A stretch of 64,000 nucleotides of DNA from Actinoplanes subtropicus (GTDB lineage: Bacteria > Actinomycetota > Actinomycetes > Mycobacteriales > Micromonosporaceae), in assembly GCF_000721705.1 (NCBI RefSeq), contig NZ_JOJL01000007.1, forward strand, positions 62,001 through 126,000, in the 5' to 3' direction. A model generated the notes under the pieces. It saw only the letters and a program-made list of their open reading frames with translations, was not told the origin of the DNA and did not search any database. Within the stretch, counting starts at the first letter, position 1; each line of letters opens with the position of its first letter. The position numbers were made by a program, and so were the translations under genes. This document shows positions 9,071 to 17,774 of the stretch, in pieces.

Positions 9071-9778
9071 GTGCACGAAGAGATCGACATCGCGTCGCCC
9101 AGGGGCAAGCTGGCGGTACGCCTCGGCGAGGTGATCGAGCGGCGCTGGCCGGCCGACGTGCAGGCGATCGGGGTGCACGGCTCGCTCGCGCACGGCGACG
9201 ACCACGACGGCAGCGACGTGAACGTGCTGGTGGTGACGTATCGGGCGGGCGCCGGGCCGCGTCCCGCGCTGCGCCGGGTGGACGGCACGCTGGTCGATCT
9301 CGAGGTGCTCACCGCCGAGGAGGGGCTGCGCCGCGCCCGGGAGCTGACCTCCCGCTGGCCGCTCGAGGCCGACCGGTACGTGACCACCCGGCCGCTGCAC
9401 GACCCGAAGGGCTGGTTCGCCCGGCTGCGGGACACCCATCTGGCCCGGCTCGCCGAGGCCCGGCCGCCGGAGTTCAGCACGCTGGCCCGGCACAACTGGG
9501 CGCTCGCCTCGGCCGCGCACACCCGGGCGGTGCGGCTGGCCGAGTGGTACGAGACCGACGCGGCGCTCATCCTGATCGCCGAGGCGCGGCTGCACGCGGC
9601 GCTGGTCACTGGGCTGCTGACCCGCACGTACTTCCGCAACGCGGCCGACGCGGCGCGCAAGACCGGCGTGGCCGGGGCGGACATGCAGGAGCTCAGCGCG
9701 ATCCTCCAGGACCAGGCCCGGGAACTGGCCGCCCGCGGCAAACCGGTCGACGGGAATCTGGCCGCGCTATTTGACTAG
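9071..9778 (+). CDS. Nucleotidyltransferase-fold protein with altered metal motif
   Basis: The 235-residue protein starts at a GTG. It carries a Pol-beta-type nucleotidyltransferase motif at residues 36-53, HGSLAHGDDHDGSDVNVL. The Gly-Ser is followed by D49-V-N51 where most members have D-x-D. A possible third carboxylate is D76 in VDLEV. The C-terminal half is helical, resembling antibiotic adenylyltransferases (KNTase-C type; RHNWALASAAHTRAVRLAEWYETDAAL). Aminoglycoside-type nucleotidylation or an inactive relative are both possible. Its 3' end overlaps the convergent VIT-like gene by 12 bases. Confidence 0.7.
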   Translation: MHEEIDIASPRGKLAVRLGEVIERRWPADVQAIGVHGSLAHGDDHDGSDVNVLVVTYRAGAGPRPALRRVDGTLVDLEVLTAEEGLRRARELTSRWPLEADRYVTTRPLHDPKGWFARLRDTHLARLAEARPPEFSTLARHNWALASAAHTRAVRLAEWYETDAALILIAEARLHAALVTGLLTRTYFRNAADAARKTGVAGADMQELSAILQDQARELAARGKPVDGNLAALFD

Positions 9779-10456
9779 CGTGCCGATCCCGTACGTCACG
9801 AAGGCCGCCAACGCACCGAGCGCGAGCTGCCGCAGCCCGCTGATCCACCACTTCCGCCCGGTGAACCCCGCGACCAGCGCACCGGCCGCGAACAGCCCGA
9901 GCCCGCCCACCCCGAGCGCCAGCCCCAGGCTGTCGACGCCGAGCAGGTAGGTGAGCAGCGGGATCAGCGCCCCGATCGCGAAGCACACCAGCGAGGAGCC
10001 GGCCGCCACCCACGGGCTGGGCAGCTCGTCCGGAACCACGCCCAACTCCTCCTGCGCGTGCACCCGCAGCTCCTGCTCCGGGTGGTGGCGCAGCGCCTCG
10101 GCCACCTCCCGGGCCAGCGACTCGGGCAGCCCGCGCCCGGTCCAGGTGGCGACCAGCTCCTCCAGCTCACCCTCCGGGTTGACCAGCAGCTCGTGCCGCT
10201 CCTTGGCCAGCTCGGCGGCGACCTGCTCGTTCTGGGTGGAGACGCTGGTGTACTCGCCGAGGCCCATCGAGATCGCGCCGGCGACCAGCCCGGCCACCCC
10301 GGTGAGCACCAGCGTGTCGCGCCCGGCCCCGCCGCCGCCGACCCCGGCGATCAGCGCGATGTTGGTGACCAGCCCGTCCATCGCCCCGAACGTGGCGGCG
10401 CGCAGCCAGCCACCGGAGACGTCCGCGTGCTGGTGCTCGATCATCGGCGCGGTCAC
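9767..10456 (-). CDS. VIT1/CCC1-family iron/manganese transporter
   Basis: The 229-residue membrane protein belongs to the VIT1/CCC1 family, which exports Fe2+ or Mn2+ from the cytosol. [19 protein letters not shown] forms the first membrane segment with the family Asp. [23 protein letters not shown] is the second hallmark. A Glu-rich cytosolic helical region ([25 protein letters not shown]) matches the metal-binding domain, and three more membrane segments end the protein. GTG 10456 overlaps the map stop as GTGA and is taken as start; ATG 10444 is an alternative. Confidence 0.85.
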   Translation of the reverse strand: MTAPMIEHQHADVSGGWLRAATFGAMDGLVTNIALIAGVGGGGAGRDTLVLTGVAGLVAGAISMGLGEYTSVSTQNEQVAAELAKERHELLVNPEGELEELVATWTGRGLPESLAREVAEALRHHPEQELRVHAQEELGVVPDELPSPWVAAGSSLVCFAIGALIPLLTYLLGVDSLGLALGVGGLGLFAAGALVAGFTGRKWWISGLRQLALGALAAFVTYGIGTLVK

Positions 10457-11310
10457 GGGAGGGTGAGGATCTCGGATCCGTCCTCGGTCACCACCAGCGT
10501 GTGCTCGAACTGGGCGGTCCACTTGCGGTCCTTGGTGACCACGGTCCAGCCGTCCGGCCAGACCTCGTACTCATGGGTGCCGAGGGTGATCATCGGCTCG
10601 ATCGTGAAGGTCATCCCCGGTTCCATGACCGTGTCGAGCCGCGGGTTGTCGTAGTGCGGGATGTACAGCCCCGAGTGGAACGCCTCGCCGATGCCGTGCC
10701 CGGTGAAGTCGCGGACCACGCCGTAGCCGAAACGCCGGGCGTACGCCTCGATCACCCGCCCGATCGCGTTGATCGGCCGGCCCGGCGCCACCGCGCGGAT
10801 GCCCCGCATCATCGCCTCGTGCGTGCGCTCGACCAGCAGCCGGGCCTCCTCACGGACCGCGCCGACGCAAAAGGTCGCGTCGGTGTCGCCGTGCACGCCG
10901 TCGAGGTAGGCCGTCACGTCGACGTTGATGATGTCGCCGTCCTCGAGCACCGTCGAGTCGGGGATGCCGTGGCAGATCACCTCGTTCAGCGACGTGCAGC
11001 ACGACTTGGGGAAGCCCTTGTAGCCGAGCGTCGACGGGTACGCCCCGTGGTCGAGCAGGAACTCGTGCACCACCCGGTCGATCTCGTCGGTGGTGACCCC
11101 GGGCTTGCAGTGCTCGCCGGCGAGCTGGGTGGCCTGCGCCGCTATCCGCCCGGCGATCCGCATCTTCTCGATGGTCTCGGGGGTCTGCACGTGCGAGCCG
11201 CGCCACTCTTTCGGGCGCTTCTTGCCCACGTACTCGGGGCGGACGATCTGCGCCGGGACCGCCCGCCAGGGCGTCTGCTTTCCCGGCGCCAATGGGGCGC
11301 GAACGGTCAT
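10453..11310 (-). CDS. map: Type I methionine aminopeptidase
   Basis: This enzyme removes the initiator Met from new proteins. The 285-residue product has an N-terminal extension of about 45 residues (GKKRPKEW) before the catalytic domain, as in the longer actinobacterial MapB form. The metal ligands are visible: Asp in [19 protein letters not shown], His in GHGIGEAFH, and Glu in FTIEPMI and QFEHT. The downstream transporter start overlaps its stop. It runs divergently from the STAS gene. Confidence 0.95.
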   Translation of the reverse strand: MTVRAPLAPGKQTPWRAVPAQIVRPEYVGKKRPKEWRGSHVQTPETIEKMRIAGRIAAQATQLAGEHCKPGVTTDEIDRVVHEFLLDHGAYPSTLGYKGFPKSCCTSLNEVICHGIPDSTVLEDGDIINVDVTAYLDGVHGDTDATFCVGAVREEARLLVERTHEAMMRGIRAVAPGRPINAIGRVIEAYARRFGYGVVRDFTGHGIGEAFHSGLYIPHYDNPRLDTVMEPGMTFTIEPMITLGTHEYEVWPDGWTVVTKDRKWTAQFEHTLVVTEDGSEILTLP

Positions 11311-11413
11311 CGTCCCAGCCTATCGCCGGGCACCGCCGGCATCCGGGGCACCATAACGGCTCGGCTGCCCTGTTCGACCGGTTCTTGCTGCCCCCCGGGC
11401 CCTGTGAAATCGT

Positions 11414-11737
11414 ATGTTCGTGGATCAAGAGGGGCCGGACCCCAACTTCTCGGCCACCGCCGCGGTGGCCGGCGATCGCACGCTCGTGACCGTCACCGGC
11501 GAGGTGGACATGTCCACCGCCGACGCGATGTTCCGCGCCGCGACCAAGGACGGCGCCACCGCGGCGACGCTCGACCTGCGCGAGGTGACCTTCTTCGACT
11601 CGGCGGCGATCCATGCGCTGCTGCAGCTGGCCGAGCTCTACGGCGAACAACTGCGGGTGCTGCCCTCGACCCAGGTGCGCCGGGTCCTGGAGATCTCAGG
11701 CCTGTCGGCCCAGCCGTGGCTCATCACCGAGGCCTGA
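11414..11737 (+). CDS. STAS-domain anti-sigma-factor antagonist
   Basis: The 107-residue protein is a single STAS domain, as in SpoIIAA/RsbV, which binds and releases an anti-sigma kinase depending on phosphorylation. VTGEVDMSTADAMFRAA and LDLREVTFFDSAAIHALL are the core motifs. Ser63, in FFDSAAIHAL, aligns with the phosphorylated Ser of SpoIIAA, although the usual second Ser is Ala. The facing gene encodes both an RsbW-type kinase domain and a PP2C phosphatase, so the two probably work together. Their 3' ends overlap by 14 bases. Confidence 0.85.
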   Translation: MFVDQEGPDPNFSATAAVAGDRTLVTVTGEVDMSTADAMFRAATKDGATAATLDLREVTFFDSAAIHALLQLAELYGEQLRVLPSTQVRRVLEISGLSAQPWLITEA

Positions 11738-14700
11738 GCGGCCGCCGCAGGGTCACCGCGGTCCCCTCCGGCCCCCGCGACACCGACAGCTCGGTCAGCG
11801 CCCCGATCAGCGCCAGCCCCCGCCCGCGGAAGCCGCCCTCGGCGACCGGTCGCCACGTCCCGGTGTCCCGCACGGTCACCAGCACCGCGTCGTCCTCGAT
11901 CGACGCCTCTACGGTGATCAGGTCCTCGAGCGGGTCGACCGGGTGCTCGATCGCGTTGGCCGCCGCCTCGGAGACCGCCACGGTCAGGTCGAACACGTCC
12001 GCCTCCGGCACGCCGTGCCCGGTCAGGAAGTCGGCGAGCCGGCGGCGCAGCACGCTGAGCCGGGTCGCGTCGGCCGGCAGCCGCAGCACGAACTCGCGCG
12101 GCTCGGTGGCCTGCACTGCGAGCAGCGCGATGTCGTCCCGCCGGGTGCGCCGGGCCGCCTTGGCCAGCAGCGTGTCCAGCAGGTCTTCGACGTGGTCGGC
12201 CGGCTTCACCGCGTCCTCGAGGAGCTCGGTGAGGCCGGCGTCGATGCCGGCCGCGCGGTCCTCGATCAGCCCGTCGGTGTAGAGCAGCAGCCGGCCGCCC
12301 GGGTCGAGCTCGCCCGCCCGGGTCGGGTAGGTCACCGTGGCGAACGCGCCGATCGGCGGGCCGAGCGCGCCGTCGTGGAGGAATTCGGCGGCACCGCCCG
12401 GGCGGATCAGCACCGGCGGCGGGTGCCCGGCCGAGGAGTAGTACAGCTGCCGGGCCACCGGGTCGAAGCGCACGCAGACCACGGTCGCGAACTGCCGCCG
12501 GCCCAGGTTGTCGACCAGCCGGTTCAGCCGGGTCAGCGCCTCGCCGCAGTCGAAACCCTCGAGGATGTACGCCCGGAGCGCGTTGCGGAGCTGGCCCATC
12601 ACGGCCGCCGCCGGCACCCCCTTGCCGACCACGTCGCCGATCACCAGGAACAGCCGGTCGTCGGGGGCGGCGATCACGTCGTACCAGTCGCCGCCGACCT
12701 CGGCCTCGCTGCTGCCCGGCAGGTAGCGGCTGGCCACGATCGCGCCCGGCACCCGGGGCAGCGACTGCGGCAGCAGGCTGTGCTGCAGCGTGCTGGCGAT
12801 CCGGTGCTCGGCCTCGTAGAGCCGGGCGTTGGCGAGCCGCAGCCCGATCAGCCGGGCCAGCTGGGTGAGCACGGCCGGATCGGGCGGGCCGCCGGCGCCC
12901 GACCAGACCCGCAGCTCACCGACGCCGGCGCCGGAGGTGTCCGGCAGCGCCATCCGGACGTCCGGGGGCGTGCCCGGGGGCCCGCCGCCGTCCACCTCGG
13001 CCCGGCCGCCGGGGGCGGTGACCACGACCCGGCCGGCGCCGGTCATCGCCTGCACGTGCCGGGCCGCGACGTCCAGCACCTCGGCCGTGGTGCGTACGGT
13101 GCTCACCGCCGCGGCCGCGTCGACCAGCCCGCGCAGCCGGCTGATCACCAGGCGGCGGGCCTGGCCGAGGTCGAGGTTCGCCCGCACCCGCGCGATCAGG
13201 TCGCGCGTCGAGAACGGCTTGACCAGGTAGTCGTCGGCGCCGGCGGCCAGCCCCTCGCCGGAGGACTCCTCGCCGGCCCGGGCGGAGAGCATCACGATCG
13301 GCACGTCCCGGGTACGCTCGTCGGCCCGCAGGGCCGCGATCAGCCCGAAGCCGTCCAGCCGGGGCATCATCACGTCGGTCAGCACCAGGTCGAACGACTG
13401 CCGCTCGACCAGTTCCAGCGCGTGCCGGCCGTCGACCGCGGTGGTCACCGCCCAGTGCGGGCGCAGCAGCCGGGCCACGTGGTCGCGCAGGTCGGCGTTG
13501 TCGTCGACGAGCAGGATCCGGCCCTGCCCGGGCGCGGCCACGGTTTCGTCGGCCGGCTCGTCCCGCAGCCAGGAGTACGCCTCCTCGAGGAACAGCCGGG
13601 GGTTCACGTCGGAGACGACCAGCGCCGCGTCGCCGGCGATCCGGTCGGCCGGCAGGTGGGCCGTGCCGAACGGGACCCGCACGGTGAACACGCTGCCGGC
13701 GCCCAGTTCGCTCTCCGCGGTCACCTCGCCGCCGTGCAGCTCGGCCAGCTCGCGGACGAGCGCGAGGCCGATCCCGGTGCCCTCGTGGGTCCGCGACCAG
13801 GCACCGGTCACCCGGTGGAAGCGGTCGAACAGCAGCGGCCGCTCGGCGGCCGGCACGCCCGCCCCGGTGTCGCGCACGGCCAGCACGGCGTGGCCGTCCT
13901 CGGCCCGGATCCGCAGCTCAATCGAGCCGGCCGCGGTGAACTTGACCGCGTTGGAGAGCAGGTTGAGGACGATCTTCTCCCACATCTCCCGGTCGACGTG
14001 CACCGGCTCGGGCAGCGGCGGGGTGTCCACCACCAGCTCCAGGCCGGCCCGCTCGGCGGCCGACCGGAACGTGCTGGCCAGCCGAGCGGTGTACTCGGCG
14101 AGATCGGTGGGGCGGTAGTCGGCGCGCATCCGCCCGGACTCCAGCCGGGAGAAGTCGAGCACCGTGTTGACCAGCTTGAGCAGGCGCATGCCGTTGCGGT
14201 GCATCGGGCGCAGGCGCTCCCGTTCGGCGGCCGGGAGCGCCGGATCGGCCAGCAGGTCCTCGAGCGGGCCGAGGATGAGCGTCAGTGGCGTACGGAATTC
14301 GTGGCTGACGTTCGAGAAGAAGGCGGTCTTGGTGTGGTCGAGCGTGGCCAGCTCGACCACCCGGGCCCGTTCCAGCTCGAAGGCGCGCACGTTGGCCACC
14401 GCCCGGGAGAGCTGCGCCACGACCAGCTGCAGGAAGTCCCGGTACGAGCGGTCCAGCGCGAGCAGCCGGCTCACCCCGGCGATCAGCACGCCGGCCACGC
14501 TCGCACCGGCCACCACCGGCAGCACCAGCGCCTCCTCGGCCGCGGTGGGCGGCGGGTCGGCGACGATCTCGCGCAGCGCGATCGTCCCGCCGCGGCCGGT
14601 CATCGCCGCCTCCCGCGCGGCCGGCGGCATCGCGGCCGGGTCGAAGATCAGCCGGGCGTACGGGAGGTCGGCCCGGTTCTCGCCGAGCACCGCGGCCACC

Positions 14701-15260
14701 TCGGCGACCATCGCCGGCTCGTCGTCGGCGTTCGCCAGCCGCGAGCCGAGCGCGCTCAGCGTGCGGACCCGCCGGTCGCCGATCACCCGGAAGGTGGTCT
14801 CGCTGACGATGCAGAAGATCCCGGTGATCACGTCGTCCGACCGGCGGATCGGGTCGTAGGAGATGTCGAAGTACGTCTCCTCGAGGAAGCCGTGCCGCTC
14901 CAGCGTGAACGGGTGATCGGCGGCGAAGTACGCGTCGCCGGTCTCGCGCACCCGGCCGAACAGCTCCTCGAGCAGCGAATACGTCTCCGCCCACATGGCC
15001 CGGGCCGGCCGGCCGAGGAACTCCGGGTGCTTGCTGCCGGTCACCGGGATATAGGCGTCGTTGTACAGCGCGCAGTACTCCGGGCCGAAGAAGATGATGA
15101 TCTGCGCGCCCGAGGCGAGCATCGTGGTGACCGCCGTGACCAGTTCCGCCGGCCACTCGTCCGGCGGCCCGAGCGGACTGCTCGACCAGTCCATCTCGGC
15201 CATCCGCCGGCCCATCTCCCCACCACGCTCAAACGGGATGCGCGCCTGACTGGGAGCCAC
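11724..15260 (-). CDS. Hybrid sensor kinase-response regulator-PP2C phosphatase-RsbW kinase
   Basis: This 1178-residue protein joins two signalling systems. In order: a PAS-like sensor (about 15-160), a GAF-like region (165-295), a histidine kinase with SHEFRTPLT (His320) and ATPase motifs NLLSNAVKF, DTGAGVP and GTGIGLAL (to about 530), a receiver domain (581-690, phospho-acceptor Asp629 in LTDVMMPR), a second GAF-like region, a SpoIIE-type PP2C phosphatase (about 820-1050; GGDWYD, GDVVGKG, TDGLIE, RRDDIALL), and a C-terminal RsbW-like ATPase (SEAAANAIEHP, RDTG, GRGLALI). The GTG start lacks a ribosome binding site; ATG near residue 16 is an alternative. Its likely STAS partner is encoded head-on. 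Confidence 0.9.
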   Translation of the reverse strand: MAPSQARIPFERGGEMGRRMAEMDWSSSPLGPPDEWPAELVTAVTTMLASGAQIIIFFGPEYCALYNDAYIPVTGSKHPEFLGRPARAMWAETYSLLEELFGRVRETGDAYFAADHPFTLERHGFLEETYFDISYDPIRRSDDVITGIFCIVSETTFRVIGDRRVRTLSALGSRLANADDEPAMVAEVAAVLGENRADLPYARLIFDPAAMPPAAREAAMTGRGGTIALREIVADPPPTAAEEALVLPVVAGASVAGVLIAGVSRLLALDRSYRDFLQLVVAQLSRAVANVRAFELERARVVELATLDHTKTAFFSNVSHEFRTPLTLILGPLEDLLADPALPAAERERLRPMHRNGMRLLKLVNTVLDFSRLESGRMRADYRPTDLAEYTARLASTFRSAAERAGLELVVDTPPLPEPVHVDREMWEKIVLNLLSNAVKFTAAGSIELRIRAEDGHAVLAVRDTGAGVPAAERPLLFDRFHRVTGAWSRTHEGTGIGLALVRELAELHGGEVTAESELGAGSVFTVRVPFGTAHLPADRIAGDAALVVSDVNPRLFLEEAYSWLRDEPADETVAAPGQGRILLVDDNADLRDHVARLLRPHWAVTTAVDGRHALELVERQSFDLVLTDVMMPRLDGFGLIAALRADERTRDVPIVMLSARAGEESSGEGLAAGADDYLVKPFSTRDLIARVRANLDLGQARRLVISRLRGLVDAAAAVSTVRTTAEVLDVAARHVQAMTGAGRVVVTAPGGRAEVDGGGPPGTPPDVRMALPDTSGAGVGELRVWSGAGGPPDPAVLTQLARLIGLRLANARLYEAEHRIASTLQHSLLPQSLPRVPGAIVASRYLPGSSEAEVGGDWYDVIAAPDDRLFLVIGDVVGKGVPAAAVMGQLRNALRAYILEGFDCGEALTRLNRLVDNLGRRQFATVVCVRFDPVARQLYYSSAGHPPPVLIRPGGAAEFLHDGALGPPIGAFATVTYPTRAGELDPGGRLLLYTDGLIEDRAAGIDAGLTELLEDAVKPADHVEDLLDTLLAKAARRTRRDDIALLAVQATEPREFVLRLPADATRLSVLRRRLADFLTGHGVPEADVFDLTVAVSEAAANAIEHPVDPLEDLITVEASIEDDAVLVTVRDTGTWRPVAEGGFRGRGLALIGALTELSVSRGPEGTAVTLRRPLRPR

Positions 15261-15281
15261 GGTTCAGCACCGTAACACCCG

Positions 15282-16031
15282 CTACGCGGCGACGGCGGCG
15301 GGCCGCAGGCCGGCCCGGTCGGCGGCCGCCTCGGCGAGGGCCGCGAAGACGCGCAGGTCCGGCGTGCGCTCCGGGTGCCACTGCACGCCGAGCGCGAACG
15401 ACCGCTCCGGATGCTCGATGATCTCGATGACCCGGTCGTCCGGGCACCAGCCGACGGGCCGGAACGCACCGGGGTCGTCGACCGCCTGGTGGTGGAACGA
15501 GTTGACGGTCAGCCGGGAGCCGAGCAGGTCGTGGGCGCGCGAGCCCGGCTGCACCACCACGTCGTGCCGGCCGTACGCCGAGGCGTCCGCGGCCAGCGGG
15601 TCGGTCCCCGCCGCGGCCCGGTGCCGCTCGTGCCCGATCACGTCGGGCAGGTGCTGGTGCAGCGTCCCGCCGCCGACCACCGCCATCACCTGCATGCCCC
15701 GGCAGACCCCGAGTATCGGCAGGCCGAGATCGAGCGCGCCGCGCATCAGCAGCAGCTCGGCCTCGTCCCGCGCCGGGTCGACCTCCGTCTCGGGGTGCCG
15801 CGGCGCCCCCCAGTACGCCGGGTCGACGTCCCCGCCGCCGGAGAACACGATCCCGTCCAGCGACTCGAGCACGTCGGTGTTGGGGTCGTCCGGGGTGATC
15901 AGCACGGCCCGGCCGCCGGTGGCGTGCACGGCCCGCACGTACGTCATGGGGAGCATGCCCGCCATGAGGTCGTTGCTGCCGTACTGCACCTGCTGGGCGT
16001 ACGCGGTCAAGCCGATCAGGGGCCTGCGCAT
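15282..16031 (-). CDS. Gamma-glutamyl-gamma-aminobutyrate hydrolase family protein (PuuD-like), copy 1
   Basis: The 249-residue class I glutamine-amidotransferase-like hydrolase would release an amino acid from its gamma-glutamyl conjugate, the last step of Puu-type amine breakdown. The nucleophile lies in LGVCRGMQVM and the His-Glu pair in VQWHPER. SGGGDVDPAYW is also typical. GGAGGA eight to nine bases before ATG 16031 fixes the start, although the frame opens further upstream. A second related gene lies immediately upstream, in a row with aldehyde dehydrogenase and ligase genes. Confidence 0.88.
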   Translation of the reverse strand: MRRPLIGLTAYAQQVQYGSNDLMAGMLPMTYVRAVHATGGRAVLITPDDPNTDVLESLDGIVFSGGGDVDPAYWGAPRHPETEVDPARDEAELLLMRGALDLGLPILGVCRGMQVMAVVGGGTLHQHLPDVIGHERHRAAAGTDPLAADASAYGRHDVVVQPGSRAHDLLGSRLTVNSFHHQAVDDPGAFRPVGWCPDDRVIEIIEHPERSFALGVQWHPERTPDLRVFAALAEAAADRAGLRPAAVAA

Positions 16032-16095
16032 GCGGTGCGTTCCTCCTCGTGGTTCGTCGTCCTCATCACACTGTCGGCACGGCGGGGGTGGTGGC

Positions 16096-16791
16096 TTAGG
16101 GCGCGGCTCGGGAGGCGGCCGCGACGAGCGCGCCGAACACGCGGCGGTCGCGTACCACCTCGGGGTGCCACTGCACGCCGAGGACAAACCGGTGGTCCGG
16201 ATCCTCGACCGCCTCGGGCGTCCCGTCGTCGGCCCAGCCGGTGACGGTGAGCGTGCCCGGGTCGGCGACGCCCTGGTGGTGGTAGCAGTGGACGGTCCGG
16301 TCGTCGCCCATCAGCGCCTCGATCCGGCTGCCCGGCGCGAACCGGGCCACGAGCTCGCCGTAGACGCCGGGGGCCGGCCGGTGCTTCTCGTGGCCGACCA
16401 GGTCGGGCAGGTGCTGGTCGAGCCGGCCGCCGGCCGCGACGGTCAGCAGCTGCATGCCGCGGCACACGCCGAGCACCGGGAGGTCCATCGCCAGCGCCCG
16501 CCGGGCCAGCGCGAACTCGCCGGCGTCCCGCTCCGGGTGGCTCTCGGTCAGCGGCTCGGACGCGGCGCCGTACCGGCCGGGCTCCAGGTCGGGCCCGCCG
16601 GCCAGCACCAGGCCGTCGAGCCGGGCGAGCACGTCCGCATCCTGGTCGTCCGGCGGCAGCAGCACGGCCCGGCCGCCGGCCTCGCGCACCGCGGTGACAT
16701 AGTCGCACGGGAGCAGCGCCGCGGGCAGGTCGTGCCAGACGCCGAAGGTCGCGGGCACCACGTACGTGGTGATGCCGATGATCGGACGCAT
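16096..16791 (-). CDS. Gamma-glutamyl-gamma-aminobutyrate hydrolase family protein (PuuD-like), copy 2
   Basis: The 231-residue protein is a clear relative of the neighbouring hydrolase, with the same MRPIIGITTY start, AGGPDLEPGRY, nucleophile motif LGVCRGMQLL, and VQWHPEV. The two differ along their whole length, so this is an old duplication or recruitment rather than a recent copy. Two hydrolases beside one ligase suggest that they handle different gamma-glutamyl products. A strong hairpin (16871-16911) separates it from the SDR gene, so it may be transcribed apart. Confidence 0.88.
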   Translation of the reverse strand: MRPIIGITTYVVPATFGVWHDLPAALLPCDYVTAVREAGGRAVLLPPDDQDADVLARLDGLVLAGGPDLEPGRYGAASEPLTESHPERDAGEFALARRALAMDLPVLGVCRGMQLLTVAAGGRLDQHLPDLVGHEKHRPAPGVYGELVARFAPGSRIEALMGDDRTVHCYHHQGVADPGTLTVTGWADDGTPEAVEDPDHRFVLGVQWHPEVVRDRRVFGALVAAASRAAP

Positions 16792-16870
16792 CGCTCCACC
16801 GTAGTCAGATCATGTTTCGGTCTGTGTCGCCCAAGCGGCCGATCCCGTACGCGCTAACGGCGGTCTTGAT

Positions 16871-16911
16871 GGGTGCGCGGCGTCGTCCGGTCCTCGGACG
16901 GCGCCGCACCC
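16871..16911 (-). terminator. Large hairpin after the SDR gene
   Basis: A 10 bp stem (GCGTCGTCCG / CGGACGGCGC, one G-U pair, five-base loop) sits on a further 7 bp stem (GGGTGCG / CGCACCC) with a two-base bulge. It lies about 100 bases downstream of the SDR stop and upstream of the second PuuD-like gene. It most likely ends the permease-ligase-dehydrogenase-SDR transcript. Confidence 0.7.
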
Positions 16912-17009
16912 GGGCCCGTCTGTCCCACCGGCGCGGGGAGCAGGGCCTGAGCCGGCGGGGATTCGACCCCTTGCAAGATCTCCTCCCCACCCGCCCGGGT
17001 GCTCAAACA

Positions 17010-17774
17010 TCACAATGGAGTTACATAAGCACCGGTGATGCCGCCATCGACCACGAACTGGGACGCGGTCATGAACGACGCGTCGTCGCTGGCGAGGAAG
17101 GCCACCGCCGCGGCGATCTCGGCCGGCTCGGCGAACCGGCCCATCGGCACGTGCACGAGCCGGCGGGCGGCGCGCTCCGGGTCCTTGGCGAAGAGCTCCA
17201 GCAGCAGCGGCGTGGCCACCGGCCCGGGGCAGAGCGCGTTGATCCGGATGCCCTCGCGGGCGAACTGCACGCCCAGCTCGCGGGTCATCGCCAGCACCCC
17301 GCCCTTGCTCGCGGTGTACGCGATCTGCGAGGTGGCCGCCCCGAGCAGCGCCACGAACGACGCGGTGTTGATGATCGAGCCCTTGCCCTGCCGCTGCATG
17401 TGCGGGATCGCGTACTTGCAGCAGAAGAACACCGAGGTCGTGTTGATCTTCAGCACCCGCTCCCACGCCTCGATCCCGGTGACCAGGATCGAGTCGTCGT
17501 CCGGCGGCGAGATGCCGGCGTTGTTGAAGGCGATGTCGACCCGACCGTGCCGCTCGACGACCCCGTCGAAGAGCGCCTTGACCTGCTCCTCGTCGGAGAC
17601 GTCGCAGGCCACGAACTCCCCGCCCACCTCGTCCACGACCGCCTTGCCCGACTTTTCGGAAATGTCAACAGAAACCACGAACGCGCCCTCGGCCGCGAAG
17701 CGGCGAGCGGTGGCCAGGCCGATCCCACTGCCGGCGCCGGTGATCACGGCGACCCGGTCCTGCAAACGATCCAC
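17010..17774 (-). CDS. SDR-family oxidoreductase
   Basis: The 254-residue classical short-chain dehydrogenase has the cofactor motif TGAGSGIG near the N-terminus, D in SVDIS after the second strand (NAD preference), NNAG, and the YTASK catalytic pair, ending with a typical FVVDGGITGAY segment. It starts one base after the aldehyde dehydrogenase stop, so both are in one operon with the glutamylation ligase and permease. It may oxidise an alcohol or hydroxy intermediate from the same amine substrate; the substrate is not known. Confidence 0.88.
   Translation of the reverse strand: MDRLQDRVAVITGAGSGIGLATARRFAAEGAFVVSVDISEKSGKAVVDEVGGEFVACDVSDEEQVKALFDGVVERHGRVDIAFNNAGISPPDDDSILVTGIEAWERVLKINTTSVFFCCKYAIPHMQRQGKGSIINTASFVALLGAATSQIAYTASKGGVLAMTRELGVQFAREGIRINALCPGPVATPLLLELFAKDPERAARRLVHVPMGRFAEPAEIAAAVAFLASDDASFMTASQFVVDGGITGAYVTPL

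Noticed and set aside
16940..16985. A tRNA-like T-loop (GGATTCGACCCC) between the SDR and PuuD genes
   Set aside because: The stem pairs poorly, no anticodon or acceptor arm could be found at the right distance, and no CCA end is present.
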